Both the position numbers and the translations under genes were made by a program. The notes beneath the pieces are model-generated. The model was not told where the DNA came from. It was given only the letters and a program-made list of their open reading frames with translations, and did no database searches. A stretch of DNA of 64,000 bases from Pedobacter sp014947265. GTDB taxonomy: Bacteria > Bacteroidota > Bacteroidia > Sphingobacteriales > Sphingobacteriaceae. Numbering within the stretch: position 1 is the stretch's first letter; each line of letters opens with the position of its first letter. The stretch is taken from positions 62,001 to 126,000 of the forward strand of contig NZ_JADCNK010000016.1 of NCBI RefSeq assembly GCF_014947265.1, read 5' to 3'. Positions 45,284-54,781 of the stretch are shown in pieces.

Positions 45284-45607
45284 ATGGCATCAGATCAGAA
45301 ATTCGTGGACTTTGTTATCGATCAGATTGGTTATTCCAGACAGGTTACCTGTAAGAAAATGTTTGGTGAATACGGTTTGTATTTTGACGATAAGTTATTT
45401 GCACTCGTGTGCGATAACAAATTGTTTATTAAGCCTACTTTATCTGGAAGAGCGTATATAATTGACGTTGTGGAGGCACCACCTTATCCGGGTGCAAAAA
45501 ATCAATTTCTAATAGAAGAGCAGTTGGAAAATAGCGATTGGCTAAAAAAACTGGTAAGCATCACAGTAGCTGAACTACCCGAACCAAAGCCCGGGAAAAA
45601 GAAATAA
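45284..45607 (+). CDS. TfoX/Sxy N-terminal domain protein
   Basis: The 107-residue protein has VDFVIDQIGYSRQVTCKKMFGEYGLYFDDKLFALVCDNKLFIKP, the TfoX N-terminal fold with MFGEYG, and the later PYPGAKNQFLIEEQLEN. Stand-alone domains of this family are widespread; a role in competence is known only for Sxy of gammaproteobacteria and should not be assumed. It starts 16 bases after the IS4 end, so its native promoter may have been replaced. Confidence 0.85.
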   Translation: MASDQKFVDFVIDQIGYSRQVTCKKMFGEYGLYFDDKLFALVCDNKLFIKPTLSGRAYIIDVVEAPPYPGAKNQFLIEEQLENSDWLKKLVSITVAELPEPKPGKKK

Positions 45608-45770
45608 AGGCAGGATTTAACTTTAGTCCTGATGTATGAGTTCCTAAAAAACTTATTGGCTGTTGTAATCATGCTTAAATTCCGTAACAAGCTTGTTTTA
45701 TTGCCTTAAATTAAGGGGGGTTAGTACTGACGCGGATTGTTGTCGTACATATTTTAGTTATATTAGAAGT

Positions 45771-47651
45771 ATGAAAAATTTAGTCCTGTTTCTATTATTA
45801 TCACTTTTTCTTCGTCCTTTATTCGCACAGCAAACGCAAAAGCCGATGCTTTACGGTAACAGCTGGATGGCCATCACCGGAAAGCCGATGGCAGCAACAG
45901 CAGGATCAATGATTTTTCAGCAAGGAGGAAATGCTGTTGATGCGGCATGTGCTATGTTGGCTGCTACTTGCACCATGTGGGATACCTTGAGCTGGGGAGG
46001 AGAGACGCAGGCGCTGATTTACAATCCGAATACCAAAAAGGTAATCGCCATAAATGCGATGGGTGTTGCCCCAACCGGAGCAACCGTAGCCTTTTTTAAA
46101 GCTAAAGGGTATAGTTTTCCACCAGAATACGGTCCTTTGGCCGCCACCACCCCGGGTACACCCGGCGGCTTGATCTACATGCTGAGTAAATACGGTAGCA
46201 TGAGTTTGGGGCAGGTTTTAGCACCTGCCATGCACATGGCCGCAGGTTATGCCATAGAAGCACAGGCTGCAAACAGTATGGAGCGCGATAAACAGTTAAT
46301 TAAAACCTGGCCTTACAGTAAAAAAGTGTTGTTGCCACATTTGGGCGAGAAACGTGAGGCGCCAGAAGCAGGGGAGGTTTTTGTTCAAAAAGATCTGTTG
46401 GCCACCCTAACCAAAATGGTTGAAGCAGAACAAGCAGCGTTAAAGAAAGGAAGCACCCGACAAGACGCATTAATGGCCGCTTATGATCGTTTTTATAAAG
46501 GAGACATCGCGAAAGAATTTGTTCGCGGAAGCAAAGAACAAGGTGGTTTAATTACCATGGATGATCTTGCGAAATGGAAACCGGTTGAAGAAGAAGCGCT
46601 AAGCACCGATTATAAAGGAATTAAAGTGTATAAATTAAAACAGTGGACACAGGGTCCGGTTTTACTCCAGGCATTGAATATACTAGAGAATTTTGATCTA
46701 AAAGGAATGGGCTATAATAGTTCAAAATATATCCATACTGTTTATCAGGCTATGAACCTTTCGTTTGCAGACCGTGATTTTTACTATGGAGATCCTAATC
46801 AAAATCCTGCTGAACCGATAAAAGGTCTTTTAAGTAAAGAATATGCAAAACAACGGGCCTCACTTATTCAGGCAGATAAAAATGATGCAAACGTAGGTCC
46901 TGGAGATCCTTATCCATATGAGGGTAAGAGTAACCCTTACTTAAATCTGTTAAAGAGCAGGGGTTTTAACCTTGATACAGCCAAACGAAATTTTGCACCG
47001 AAGCACGATCTGGGTAACAATACACCAAAAGAAATTTATGAAGACCGTTTATGGCGGGGAACAACCTCTATAGAAGCTGCAGACAAAGCAGGTTGGGTAG
47101 TATCAGTTACTCCAAGCGGAGGCTGGCTTCCGGCCTGTATTGCCGGTAATACTGGTATTGGAATGAGTCAGCGCATGCAAAGTTTTGTGCTTGATTCTGC
47201 CTTAAATCCCTTCAATGTTGTTGCACCTGGCAAACGACCAAGAGTAACCTTATCGCCCTCCTTATTTCTCAAAGATGGTAAACCTTTTATAGCTGCCGCA
47301 GTTCAGGGTGGTGATACCCAGGACCAGAACTTGCTGCAGTTCTTTTTAAATATGGCTGAATTTGATATGAATGTTCAAAGGGCAACCGAAGCAGCTAATT
47401 TTAACACCAACCAGCTCTGGCTTTCTCTAGGTGGAACTAAGACGAGCGACAGAGCACCAAAGCCCGGGCAGATCTTGTTAAATGCCAACACCAAAGAGGA
47501 GGTGCGGACCGAACTAAAAAAAATGGGATATATGCTTAGTTTTTCAGAACGTACCAGTGGCCCGATCAATGCTATTTATTTTGATTGGAAACACAATAGT
47601 TTACAAGGTGGCTCGAGTAACCATGGCGAAGATTATGGCATTGCATGGTAA
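45771..47651 (+). CDS. gamma-glutamyltransferase family protein
   Basis: The frame opens at 45693, but Met at 45771 (MKNLVLFLLLSLFLRPLFAQ) starts a clear signal peptide, giving 626 residues. The family signs are AATAGSMIFQQGGNAVDAACAM, TTPGTPGGLIYMLSKYGSM and the autoprocessing site region WRGTTSIEAADKAGWVVSVT, in which one Thr would be the nucleophile. Such enzymes split gamma-glutamyl bonds in glutathione-like substrates in the periplasm. The usual TTH-x-SV reads TTSIEA here, so substrate range may differ. Confidence 0.88.
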   Translation: MKNLVLFLLLSLFLRPLFAQQTQKPMLYGNSWMAITGKPMAATAGSMIFQQGGNAVDAACAMLAATCTMWDTLSWGGETQALIYNPNTKKVIAINAMGVAPTGATVAFFKAKGYSFPPEYGPLAATTPGTPGGLIYMLSKYGSMSLGQVLAPAMHMAAGYAIEAQAANSMERDKQLIKTWPYSKKVLLPHLGEKREAPEAGEVFVQKDLLATLTKMVEAEQAALKKGSTRQDALMAAYDRFYKGDIAKEFVRGSKEQGGLITMDDLAKWKPVEEEALSTDYKGIKVYKLKQWTQGPVLLQALNILENFDLKGMGYNSSKYIHTVYQAMNLSFADRDFYYGDPNQNPAEPIKGLLSKEYAKQRASLIQADKNDANVGPGDPYPYEGKSNPYLNLLKSRGFNLDTAKRNFAPKHDLGNNTPKEIYEDRLWRGTTSIEAADKAGWVVSVTPSGGWLPACIAGNTGIGMSQRMQSFVLDSALNPFNVVAPGKRPRVTLSPSLFLKDGKPFIAAAVQGGDTQDQNLLQFFLNMAEFDMNVQRATEAANFNTNQLWLSLGGTKTSDRAPKPGQILLNANTKEEVRTELKKMGYMLSFSERTSGPINAIYFDWKHNSLQGGSSNHGEDYGIAW

Positions 47652-47698
47652 TACATTGGTTTGATTATTAATCTGCACTGTATTTTTTTCATTGCTAA

Positions 47699-48679
47699 CT
47701 AAAAATAACACTTTGGTCTTCGGCTCTTTTTGGTTTCAATATAATAGCCAACTGAGATTTCGTGCGAGCCATAATCATAATTGCTCAGTTTATTGAGACT
47801 GTAATCATAACCATAACCAATACGCAGGTTAGATCTGATAAATAATTCGCTGATGAAACCAATAGCAGATTTACTGGTTAATCCAGGTTGCAGGTTCTCT
47901 TTAGGGTAAATTTTCACTGAAGTGCGATAAACTGCGCCAAGCCAGAAACGCTCTTTTACCAGTAAAAAGGCATTTAAATCCAATGAAGTTGGCCCATGTA
48001 AATCATCTTTAATTAAAAAGGTTGGTTTAAAAACAAAATCATTATTCAGAGGTAATGCAACTCCTGCACTCAGGTAAAAATGAGGCTGAATTTTAACGTT
48101 TAGCGAATGGTAATCGTCAAATACTGATAAGGCTTTTGACAAGAGATTATTTGCCGAAAAACCAATAAAAAACTTCTCATTTGAATAATGAATACCAGCG
48201 CGAATATCAGGCATGGTCTGACTTATTGACCCTGTTGGGATACGATTATCGTCCATTTCAATAGGGTCTAGTAAATTGCCGTTTAAGGCTGTCTGTATTA
48301 CACCTACGCCTAAACCGAATGCTAGGATATTGGTTTCCGTACGATCGAGTTTTATCCTGTAAGCGAAGTTTGCCGATGCATTTAAAGTATTTTGTGCACC
48401 TATTTTATCCTTGGTTACAATTAGCCCCATGCCCAAACTTTCATCATTTATTGCCTCATCTGCTGATATAGAGAGGGTTTGTGGTGCTCCCCGAACGCCG
48501 GTCCATTGTGCTCTGACAAAAGCCTGGAGGTAAAGCTCTTCCTTATAACCCGCATATGCAGGATTGATATACATACCATTAAAAACATATTGCCCAAACT
48601 GGGCGTCTTGCTGCGCAAAACCCTTAACAGATGATATCGTAATGATCAAAAAAAGAAGTATCCTTTTCAAAATGTTCAT
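47699..48679 (-). CDS. PorP/SprF family type IX secretion outer-membrane protein
   Basis: The 326-residue protein has a signal peptide and the family pattern QQDAQFGQYVFNGMYINPAYAG, followed by an alternating hydrophobic beta-barrel ending in GSHEISVGYYI. SprF-like proteins are needed for export of adhesins with a type B (CHU_C) C-terminal domain. It lies 18 bases downstream of such a gene, in the typical order. Confidence 0.93.
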   Translation of the reverse strand: MNILKRILLFLIITISSVKGFAQQDAQFGQYVFNGMYINPAYAGYKEELYLQAFVRAQWTGVRGAPQTLSISADEAINDESLGMGLIVTKDKIGAQNTLNASANFAYRIKLDRTETNILAFGLGVGVIQTALNGNLLDPIEMDDNRIPTGSISQTMPDIRAGIHYSNEKFFIGFSANNLLSKALSVFDDYHSLNVKIQPHFYLSAGVALPLNNDFVFKPTFLIKDDLHGPTSLDLNAFLLVKERFWLGAVYRTSVKIYPKENLQPGLTSKSAIGFISELFIRSNLRIGYGYDYSLNKLSNYDYGSHEISVGYYIETKKSRRPKCYF

Positions 48680-48697
48680 TTTTGTATTTTGCTTTAT

Positions 48698-49642
48698 TTA
48701 CCTGATTACTGTGATATAACCTTTGTAATCTTGCCAGGTTGTTGTTCCATTTCTAACTTTAACTATATAGAAGTAGGTTCCATCTGCCAATCCCGGAGCA
48801 GTCCAGTCGTTCAGATAGTGATTGGATTGATAAACGGTACTTCCCCAACGGTTAATGATCGTTACCTCGTTCGATTCAAAAGATTCCAGGTGTTCAATAT
48901 AAAAAGTGTCGTTCTTGCCATCCCCATTAGGCGTGAAAACATTTGGAATTCTTAAACCTGAAATCTCTTTTTTATCGGTTGATGTATTATTGGCCAGGTT
49001 AGGGTCAAATTCTATTGCAGTTACAGTAGCTGTATTAGTTACCATGCCCAATTGCTTAGACCTTACCTTAATTACCAGTTCGGCAAACTTGCCATTGGCC
49101 AGTAAGGGAATATTCCAGTTAATGGTTCTGTTGATCTGGTCGTAGGTCGCCATTCCATCGGTTGGCTGGGCCAGGTTTTCTAAAGAAAGGTTATCTGGAA
49201 GAGCATCCCTGATCATCAGCTGGGTGGCATCATCAGTACCATTATTTCTAACATTTAAGTAGTACTCAAAAACCTGATCGCTCACTACGGGTTTTGCTTC
49301 TGAGCGTTTTGTGATGGCAACATCTGCAATAGCTTGTGGCAATACCAAAACTTCTATTTCATCTGAAATATCGGATGTACAGCCAAATTGATTTGAGGCA
49401 ACTACTTTATAAATACCAGCTGTTGCCGTAATCAGCGTTGGATTATTTTGTCCTTGCACCAACACATTATCCTTATACCATATAAATGATGCTGTCTCAG
49501 CCGAGTTTGCACGCAAAACCACTGACGATCCTGGTCTGATCGAAATGGTTTGCCGCCCGTTGGGTGCAATTTGGCCCTTTGCTGTTTGAATAAAAAACAA
49601 CAATATAGCCAAAGCCAGAAAGGAATATATCCTTAGCTTCAT
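48698..49642 (-). CDS. secreted protein with DUF11 repeat and gliding-motility C-terminal domain (CHU_C, type B T9SS signal)
   Basis: The 314-residue protein has a signal peptide, an Ig-like domain (RPGSSVVLRANSAETASFIWYK), a DUF11/CARDB-like module (YYLNVRNNGTDDATQLMIRD) and a C-terminal block with PNVFTPNGDGKNDTFYIEH, VTIINRWGSTVYQ and DGTYFYIVKVRNG, which is the complete CHU_C type B sorting domain. It would be exported by the type IX system with the PorP/SprF partner next to it. It is the only protein of this operon with a sorting domain. Confidence 0.93.
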   Translation of the reverse strand: MKLRIYSFLALAILLFFIQTAKGQIAPNGRQTISIRPGSSVVLRANSAETASFIWYKDNVLVQGQNNPTLITATAGIYKVVASNQFGCTSDISDEIEVLVLPQAIADVAITKRSEAKPVVSDQVFEYYLNVRNNGTDDATQLMIRDALPDNLSLENLAQPTDGMATYDQINRTINWNIPLLANGKFAELVIKVRSKQLGMVTNTATVTAIEFDPNLANNTSTDKKEISGLRIPNVFTPNGDGKNDTFYIEHLESFESNEVTIINRWGSTVYQSNHYLNDWTAPGLADGTYFYIVKVRNGTTTWQDYKGYITVIR

Positions 49643-49676
49643 CTATACATCAATATGCTGAAAACCGAGACTTTAC

Positions 49677-50363
49677 TTAGAAAGTAACTACTGGTGCCGT
49701 GCCATTAATGATTCCTGGCGTAATGGTTGGTTTTACAGGTTTAGCTGTTACCTTAACATCATGATCTGCCCACTGCGGACAATATTTATTGCCATTAATT
49801 ACATAACCTACTTTTAACCGGTGTGTTTTTATTCCAACAGTTGCCGGGGCAGATGGTGTATAATCTTTTGTTGTTTGACCAGGAATTGCAGTTTCTATAG
49901 TGCCATCAACTGTGTACCATTGGTAGGCAAAGGCCTGAGTATTAGCATCAGGACTAAATACGTTCCCTATTTGAGCGAGCGGACTTTCCAGACAGAAATC
50001 AGCAGGCGTAAAATTAACAACCAAAGGTTCTAGCACATATACCGGAATTTCCTGTAATTCAGATTCGCAGGATCCATCCACTGTTAATTTTGAACTTAAA
50101 TAATAATACCCGGTTTTTAAATCTGCCGCTGCGATTTTATTTCCCGAAACTAAAGGAACACCTAGATTTGGTGTTGTGGTTTGTGTTTCACTATATTTAA
50201 CAATCCAGTCTGCACCAGATGGGGGAGGTAAAGTAAGATCCGATCCTTTGCAAAAAAGGCTAACTCCGCTTGTGGTTGGTAATACCTGAGCCGATACTGT
50301 TGAAAATGTGCCGATTAACAGGAATGTAATGGCTAAAATTGCTTTTGTAATTGATTTGTTCAT
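49677..50363 (-). CDS. exported protein of the surface-adhesin operon
   Basis: The 228-residue protein has a signal peptide (ILAITFLLIGTFSTVSAQ). The mature part is beta-rich with paired Cys and Ig-like stretches such as YQWYTVDGTIETAIPGQTTKDYTPS, close to modules of large Bacteroidota adhesins. It lacks any C-terminal sorting domain and ends at VVTF. Sitting between a 978-residue adhesin-like protein and a CHU_C protein, it may be a subunit of the same surface structure. Confidence 0.7.
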   Translation of the reverse strand: MNKSITKAILAITFLLIGTFSTVSAQVLPTTSGVSLFCKGSDLTLPPPSGADWIVKYSETQTTTPNLGVPLVSGNKIAAADLKTGYYYLSSKLTVDGSCESELQEIPVYVLEPLVVNFTPADFCLESPLAQIGNVFSPDANTQAFAYQWYTVDGTIETAIPGQTTKDYTPSAPATVGIKTHRLKVGYVINGNKYCPQWADHDVKVTAKPVKPTITPGIINGTAPVVTF

Positions 50364-50383
50364 GGGGATGATTTTTTTGTTTG

Positions 50384-53320
50384 TTAATATTGTGAATTGG
50401 TTTGCACCGACACATGTGGTGCTGATGGTTTTGGATTTATTTTAATGTTGAAATTAATTTGAGTGCTGCAACCCGCTGCATTTTCAATGGTTAACACACC
50501 AGAATGGGTATCCGCTGCAGCATTGACAGGAATGTTAAGCGGAATATTTCCTGCTGGCAAAGGTTGATTGCTAAGAGGATTAAAACCTTGTGTATTCCAG
50601 GTTATGCTATAGGTTGTTGGATTGTTTAATGGGTTGGTATAAGCGAGAGATGCAGCGGTAAAACCCTGACAGATTTCGGGTTCGGTACCCAATGTTAAAT
50701 TTGGAAGCCCGTTTACGATTACAATAAAGTTGGTCGTTTTCTCTGTACAGCCCTTTGCTGTGGCTGTTATAGTGGCTGTTCCCGTAAATGTATTATCCCA
50801 GGTTACCTTACCATTGTTTGCATCAATAATACCTGCCGCTAAGGGTAAAATGGAGTAGACTATGCCTGTTGCATTTGTTGCCGTTGCAACATAGGTATCA
50901 GTTCCGGCACCCATACAGCGTTTATCGGTTAATCCGGTATTAAAAACAGGAGTACTTACATTTCCGTTTACCGTTATTGAACCTGTTGTAGTGAATGGCG
51001 TTCCTGTAGTATTAGAAACGGTATAAGTCATGGGTGGGCCTGCAGTAGTTGGCGTACCAGAAATGATAAGTTTTTTAGCAGATAGATTATAGGTTATCCC
51101 GGTAGGTAGATCCGTAACCTGGACACCGTTTGTACCTGGTGGAATATCAAAAATAATGTCGTTTATGGCAGTACCTACACATACTTCTCTATCACCAGAG
51201 CCGGTGATGGTTGTAGCCGAACTCTGATCGTTATTGCTTACCTGATCGGGTTGCGAACCAGTAATGGTAGCGGTGTTTATATTTACGCCTGTTTTTATCA
51301 CTTTTGCGGTAATTTTTAAGCTAATACTGGCATTACTGGCCAAATCGCCAATAGTCCATATACCCGAAATAGGATCGTAACTTGTACCTGATGGCGTTGC
51401 ACTAGACACATAAGAAAAACCATCGGGAAGCAGATCTGTAACCGATACCCCAACCGCATTTCCATTACCTAAATTTTCGGCCTTAAGGGTAAATACCACA
51501 TTGCTGTTTAATTCCGGGTAAGCCACATCAATCGTTTTAGTAATGGAGCGGTCGATATTACAAAGTGAAATATTTAAAGGGAGCGAAGGCGCGCTAATGC
51601 CACAATCTAAACTATAACTTACTGAATAATTGCCGGAAACACTAGCCACATAAGTATTGGTGTTTGCACCACTTATCGGAACTCCGTTAAGGTACCACTG
51701 ATAATTGGATGCATTTGGAGTTGCGGTAAGCGTTGCTGATGCACAGTTGCTTTGTGATACCACTGGCTGAGCGCCTTTTTCAGGGAAACGTGAAATAAAG
51801 TTAGACATAGAAAATGCATTACTTTGCTGAACCATGGAAACAGTAAGTCTATTGGAACTTGTTATTATAATTGTACTTGGTGATCCAATATTGGTACGTG
51901 TAAAACTAACCAGAGATAGGCCTGTGCTGCCTAAGGATTTACGGGTACCTATACCTGCTATGGTTTCTATATCTTCATTGTTGTAAATAGGGTTGCCATT
52001 TGTGCTTAGATAAATTCTATCCGCACTACTGGTAATGATATAGCCAAAGTAGTCGAGGTTAGTACTTTGTACATAGGCAGTAAACTTTGAGGTTTCAACT
52101 CGCTTTGAGCCCGAGCAACTTGATATTGGAACTAACGTAGCCACATCTACTTCGCAACCTGCACCACCAGAGGCACCTGCCGTACCAGAAAATACTTCAA
52201 TATTTTTTGTTGCCGAAATCCAGGTCGAAGAATATCTTCCTGTATTACTTGCGGGGTCGTATGGGCTACTCAGATAACCATGATTAAAGGTCTGCTTATC
52301 TCCCGCTTGCGCCAAATTATAGGTTGTGGTTCCTTTTTGAACGCCATTTTGATCAAAATTTATCACCGTAAAACTGGTGTTTACTTCAGTTGCAATTACA
52401 GTAGTTTGCTCTGCAATCATATTACCTTCACCTCTTACCACCACATATTCTCTACCCAACGAGGCAATAGGCGGAATTGGATTATAGGCGCCGTCTCCAC
52501 AGCCTCCGGGAGCATCCAGGTCTGCTGCAGTATTCATTACCGCCGATCCTGATGATTCTACCAAGGTTCCCATTGGTGCATTGAAAAGGTAACTCTGGCC
52601 GGCGTTTAATGTTGCCTTTGCTACACCCGCTATTTTAACAATCGTGTTATTTTCAATGGCCATAATGCTATAAATCGGTGGATGCGCATTATTTGCAAGA
52701 TCACCATCCCGATAGTAACCTACACGAAAGGAGGTTCCAATTGCCGCATCACCAAAGCTAAAAAGAGAGGCGTTACCCTTAATGTCTGTATCCGAGCCGT
52801 CATTTCCCAAATTATCAGATGCTACATTTCTTAAATTCACTGAAATAGATCCGGTAGCCTCTACTATTAATCCGGCCCCGCTCAGCACCTTATTTAATTC
52901 ATGCGCAGGTACGTCTTTAGGTATTCCGTTAAAGCGATAAACAAAAGGCGTTCCTTGAGCGCAAGTAAAGGTTGTAACAACAGTACCATCGCTTTTATAT
53001 ATTGTTCCGGTAACAGTGCCGATATCTGATGTAATAACAATTTCATTGGCTTTACTCCAATATTGCCATGGGGCAGGCGCAATGTAATGTTTAGAATAGC
53101 TACTTGCCGATAAACGTTTTACAGTGTTTGTGCTGGTTTTTGAAGAAAAAGGAAAGGATAAATTATTAGCGCCAGCGTTTGTTATGGTTTTAATTTCATG
53201 GCGTGCAAATGCAATATTTGCTGAGCAGAGCAATATTAATCCCAGTAACCCGCTAAATAAAAACACCAGAAATGCCCTGATCATAAATAAACTGTTGGAA
53301 CCCATATATGGCTTAAACAT
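50384..53320 (-). CDS. large secreted adhesin-like protein (IgGFc-binding-like, DUF11 and cadherin/Ig-like modules)
   Basis: The 978-residue protein begins with a signal sequence (from Met13, IRAFLVFLFSGLLGLILL, start 53284). Residues about 60-500 resemble the IgGFc-binding-protein N-terminal domain (GREYVVVRGEGNMIAEQTTVIATEVNTSFTV). Next come an Ig-like module (SNYQWYLNGVPISG) and a DUF11 module (VVFTLKAENLGNGNAVGVSVTDLLPDGFSY), then repeated putative Ig-like blocks. No C-terminal type IX sorting domain is seen, so surface attachment may rely on the partner genes downstream. It is the first gene of the four-gene operon. Confidence 0.8.
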   Translation of the reverse strand: MFKPYMGSNSLFMIRAFLVFLFSGLLGLILLCSANIAFARHEIKTITNAGANNLSFPFSSKTSTNTVKRLSASSYSKHYIAPAPWQYWSKANEIVITSDIGTVTGTIYKSDGTVVTTFTCAQGTPFVYRFNGIPKDVPAHELNKVLSGAGLIVEATGSISVNLRNVASDNLGNDGSDTDIKGNASLFSFGDAAIGTSFRVGYYRDGDLANNAHPPIYSIMAIENNTIVKIAGVAKATLNAGQSYLFNAPMGTLVESSGSAVMNTAADLDAPGGCGDGAYNPIPPIASLGREYVVVRGEGNMIAEQTTVIATEVNTSFTVINFDQNGVQKGTTTYNLAQAGDKQTFNHGYLSSPYDPASNTGRYSSTWISATKNIEVFSGTAGASGGAGCEVDVATLVPISSCSGSKRVETSKFTAYVQSTNLDYFGYIITSSADRIYLSTNGNPIYNNEDIETIAGIGTRKSLGSTGLSLVSFTRTNIGSPSTIIITSSNRLTVSMVQQSNAFSMSNFISRFPEKGAQPVVSQSNCASATLTATPNASNYQWYLNGVPISGANTNTYVASVSGNYSVSYSLDCGISAPSLPLNISLCNIDRSITKTIDVAYPELNSNVVFTLKAENLGNGNAVGVSVTDLLPDGFSYVSSATPSGTSYDPISGIWTIGDLASNASISLKITAKVIKTGVNINTATITGSQPDQVSNNDQSSATTITGSGDREVCVGTAINDIIFDIPPGTNGVQVTDLPTGITYNLSAKKLIISGTPTTAGPPMTYTVSNTTGTPFTTTGSITVNGNVSTPVFNTGLTDKRCMGAGTDTYVATATNATGIVYSILPLAAGIIDANNGKVTWDNTFTGTATITATAKGCTEKTTNFIVIVNGLPNLTLGTEPEICQGFTAASLAYTNPLNNPTTYSITWNTQGFNPLSNQPLPAGNIPLNIPVNAAADTHSGVLTIENAAGCSTQINFNIKINPKPSAPHVSVQTNSQY

Positions 53321-54136
53321 GGATCTAATAATTCATTAAAGGCTCAGGCCGTTTTAATAAATTTTGGCATAATAAATCAATTGCCTATAGAGATTAGGTT
53401 TGATTTATTGTGTAGTTCGAATGTGTCAGTTATTTGGGTTATACGGTCGAAAGTAATTAAAAAAAAAATATTAAAAAACACTCTTAATATTAATTTTTAA
53501 TACACTTTAAAGCTGTTTAAAGGCGCTTTTTGCATAAATTTAATCACCTGTATTTCTACTGATACGCCTTTAATCAAAAGCCGATTATCGTCTTTTAAAT
53601 TGTTTTAATTTTGTTAATTACAACTGGTTTGTAGTCAATTAATTGTGGTGGTTTTTACAAGTCTGAAACTACGATGAAGCATTTGGATTAGAAAAAATGT
53701 TTTTTTTTGTAAAAAAAATGCGATTGAGATAGGAATTTAATTTTTACCGGTGACTTAAAACCAATCTAACCAGTTTTTTATTTAAAAAAAACACTAATAA
53801 TTAAGGATAGAAATTGTTATCCTACATGTTTTATGCTTTTATAAAGGAATTTTAAATGATGAATATGCAAATGGACCAAGCTGAATATTATTAGGCTCAG
53901 TGTTATATTCAGCATTAATTGGCATTTCGAATAAACTAACTTGCTATTGATGTTAATGTGCCGGAAGCTGATCAGTATTAGCCGCAAAAAAAAATCAAAT
54001 CCAAATTTCTGGTAATGTCAAATCAATCCTTCGTTTTCGCCAAGGTTATCTAATCTGGCAAAAAGGTGTAACCTCATATTTGCCTGCTCTGAAGTTAAGG
54101 TCAATTATAAGTTAATACTAATACTTCTATGCCCGT
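53321..54136. other. AT-rich intergenic stretch
   Basis: A/T-rich runs (for example near 53460-53470 and 53700-53720) and frequent stops on both strands; no gene or strong hairpin is seen. It should contain the promoter of the adhesin operon at its left end. Confidence 0.4.
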
Positions 54137-54274
54137 TTAAGAATTTGTATTTTCTGGTTCCGGATTGCCCGGCGCTTCACCTAGTGGTGCTATGCCACAA
54201 GCTGCCCATATAAATTTAAAAATATTCAGGAATTCGCATTGGATATCCCTTTCAGATTGTATTTCGTTTTCCAT
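54137..54274 (-). CDS. possible small protein of 45 residues
   Basis: An open frame from ATG at 54274 encodes a peptide with an acidic N-terminus (MENEIQSERDIQCEF), a hydrophobic middle (FLNIFKFIWAACGIAPLG) and a Pro/Asn/Glu-rich end (PGNPEPENTNS). The composition changes from head to tail in a way expected for a real small protein rather than random AT-rich DNA. There is no neighbour on the same strand and no recognised family. Confidence 0.4.
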   Translation of the reverse strand: MENEIQSERDIQCEFLNIFKFIWAACGIAPLGEAPGNPEPENTNS

Positions 54275-54781
54275 GTTGTGCCGCTTTAATCTGCTTATAA
54301 ACAAAGAAAGGCTGGTTTGTGTTTGCTAAAATAATGCTCTAATGTAAGTATTATGTTTCGTAAATGTTAAGGATTGACTTACTTTATTCCGGAAAACCTG
54401 CTTGAACCATTGCTGATAATATGCAATTGCAATTGTTTACAAATGTACTTATATATTGGAAACTACCAGGTGATCCGTTATATTTACTTATTCGATAAAA
54501 TGAGCGCTGTAGGTTAAAGCGAACAGTTATCTTCGGTAGAGCGTTGTATATTTTTCAATTGATTTAGTATTATTCAGTATATCCCCAAGTGGACTTTTTG
54601 TTTGCCTTATGGGCTATTTTATCTAAAATCTTTCAACTCATGAATATTGCTGTTGCAGATTTACCCGGCAAGCTGATCTCAGGAGAAGAAATTGTAGAGA
54701 AGTTTATGAGCAGGAGATGCTCAGCTTTATGGAAATAAATTTTAGGTAATTTATATTACAAAATAAACCAAAGAAAATGCT
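54275..54781. other. 507-base gap before the SGNH hydrolase gene
   Basis: Only a 32-codon plus-strand frame (54640-54738) is present; its peptide MNIAVADLPGKLISGEE is not obviously a complete protein. The promoter of the 54782 operon should be at the right end. Confidence 0.35.

Noticed and set aside
54640..54738. 32-codon plus-strand frame
   Set aside because: Too short, no domain-like pattern, and it ends just before the promoter region of the SGNH gene.
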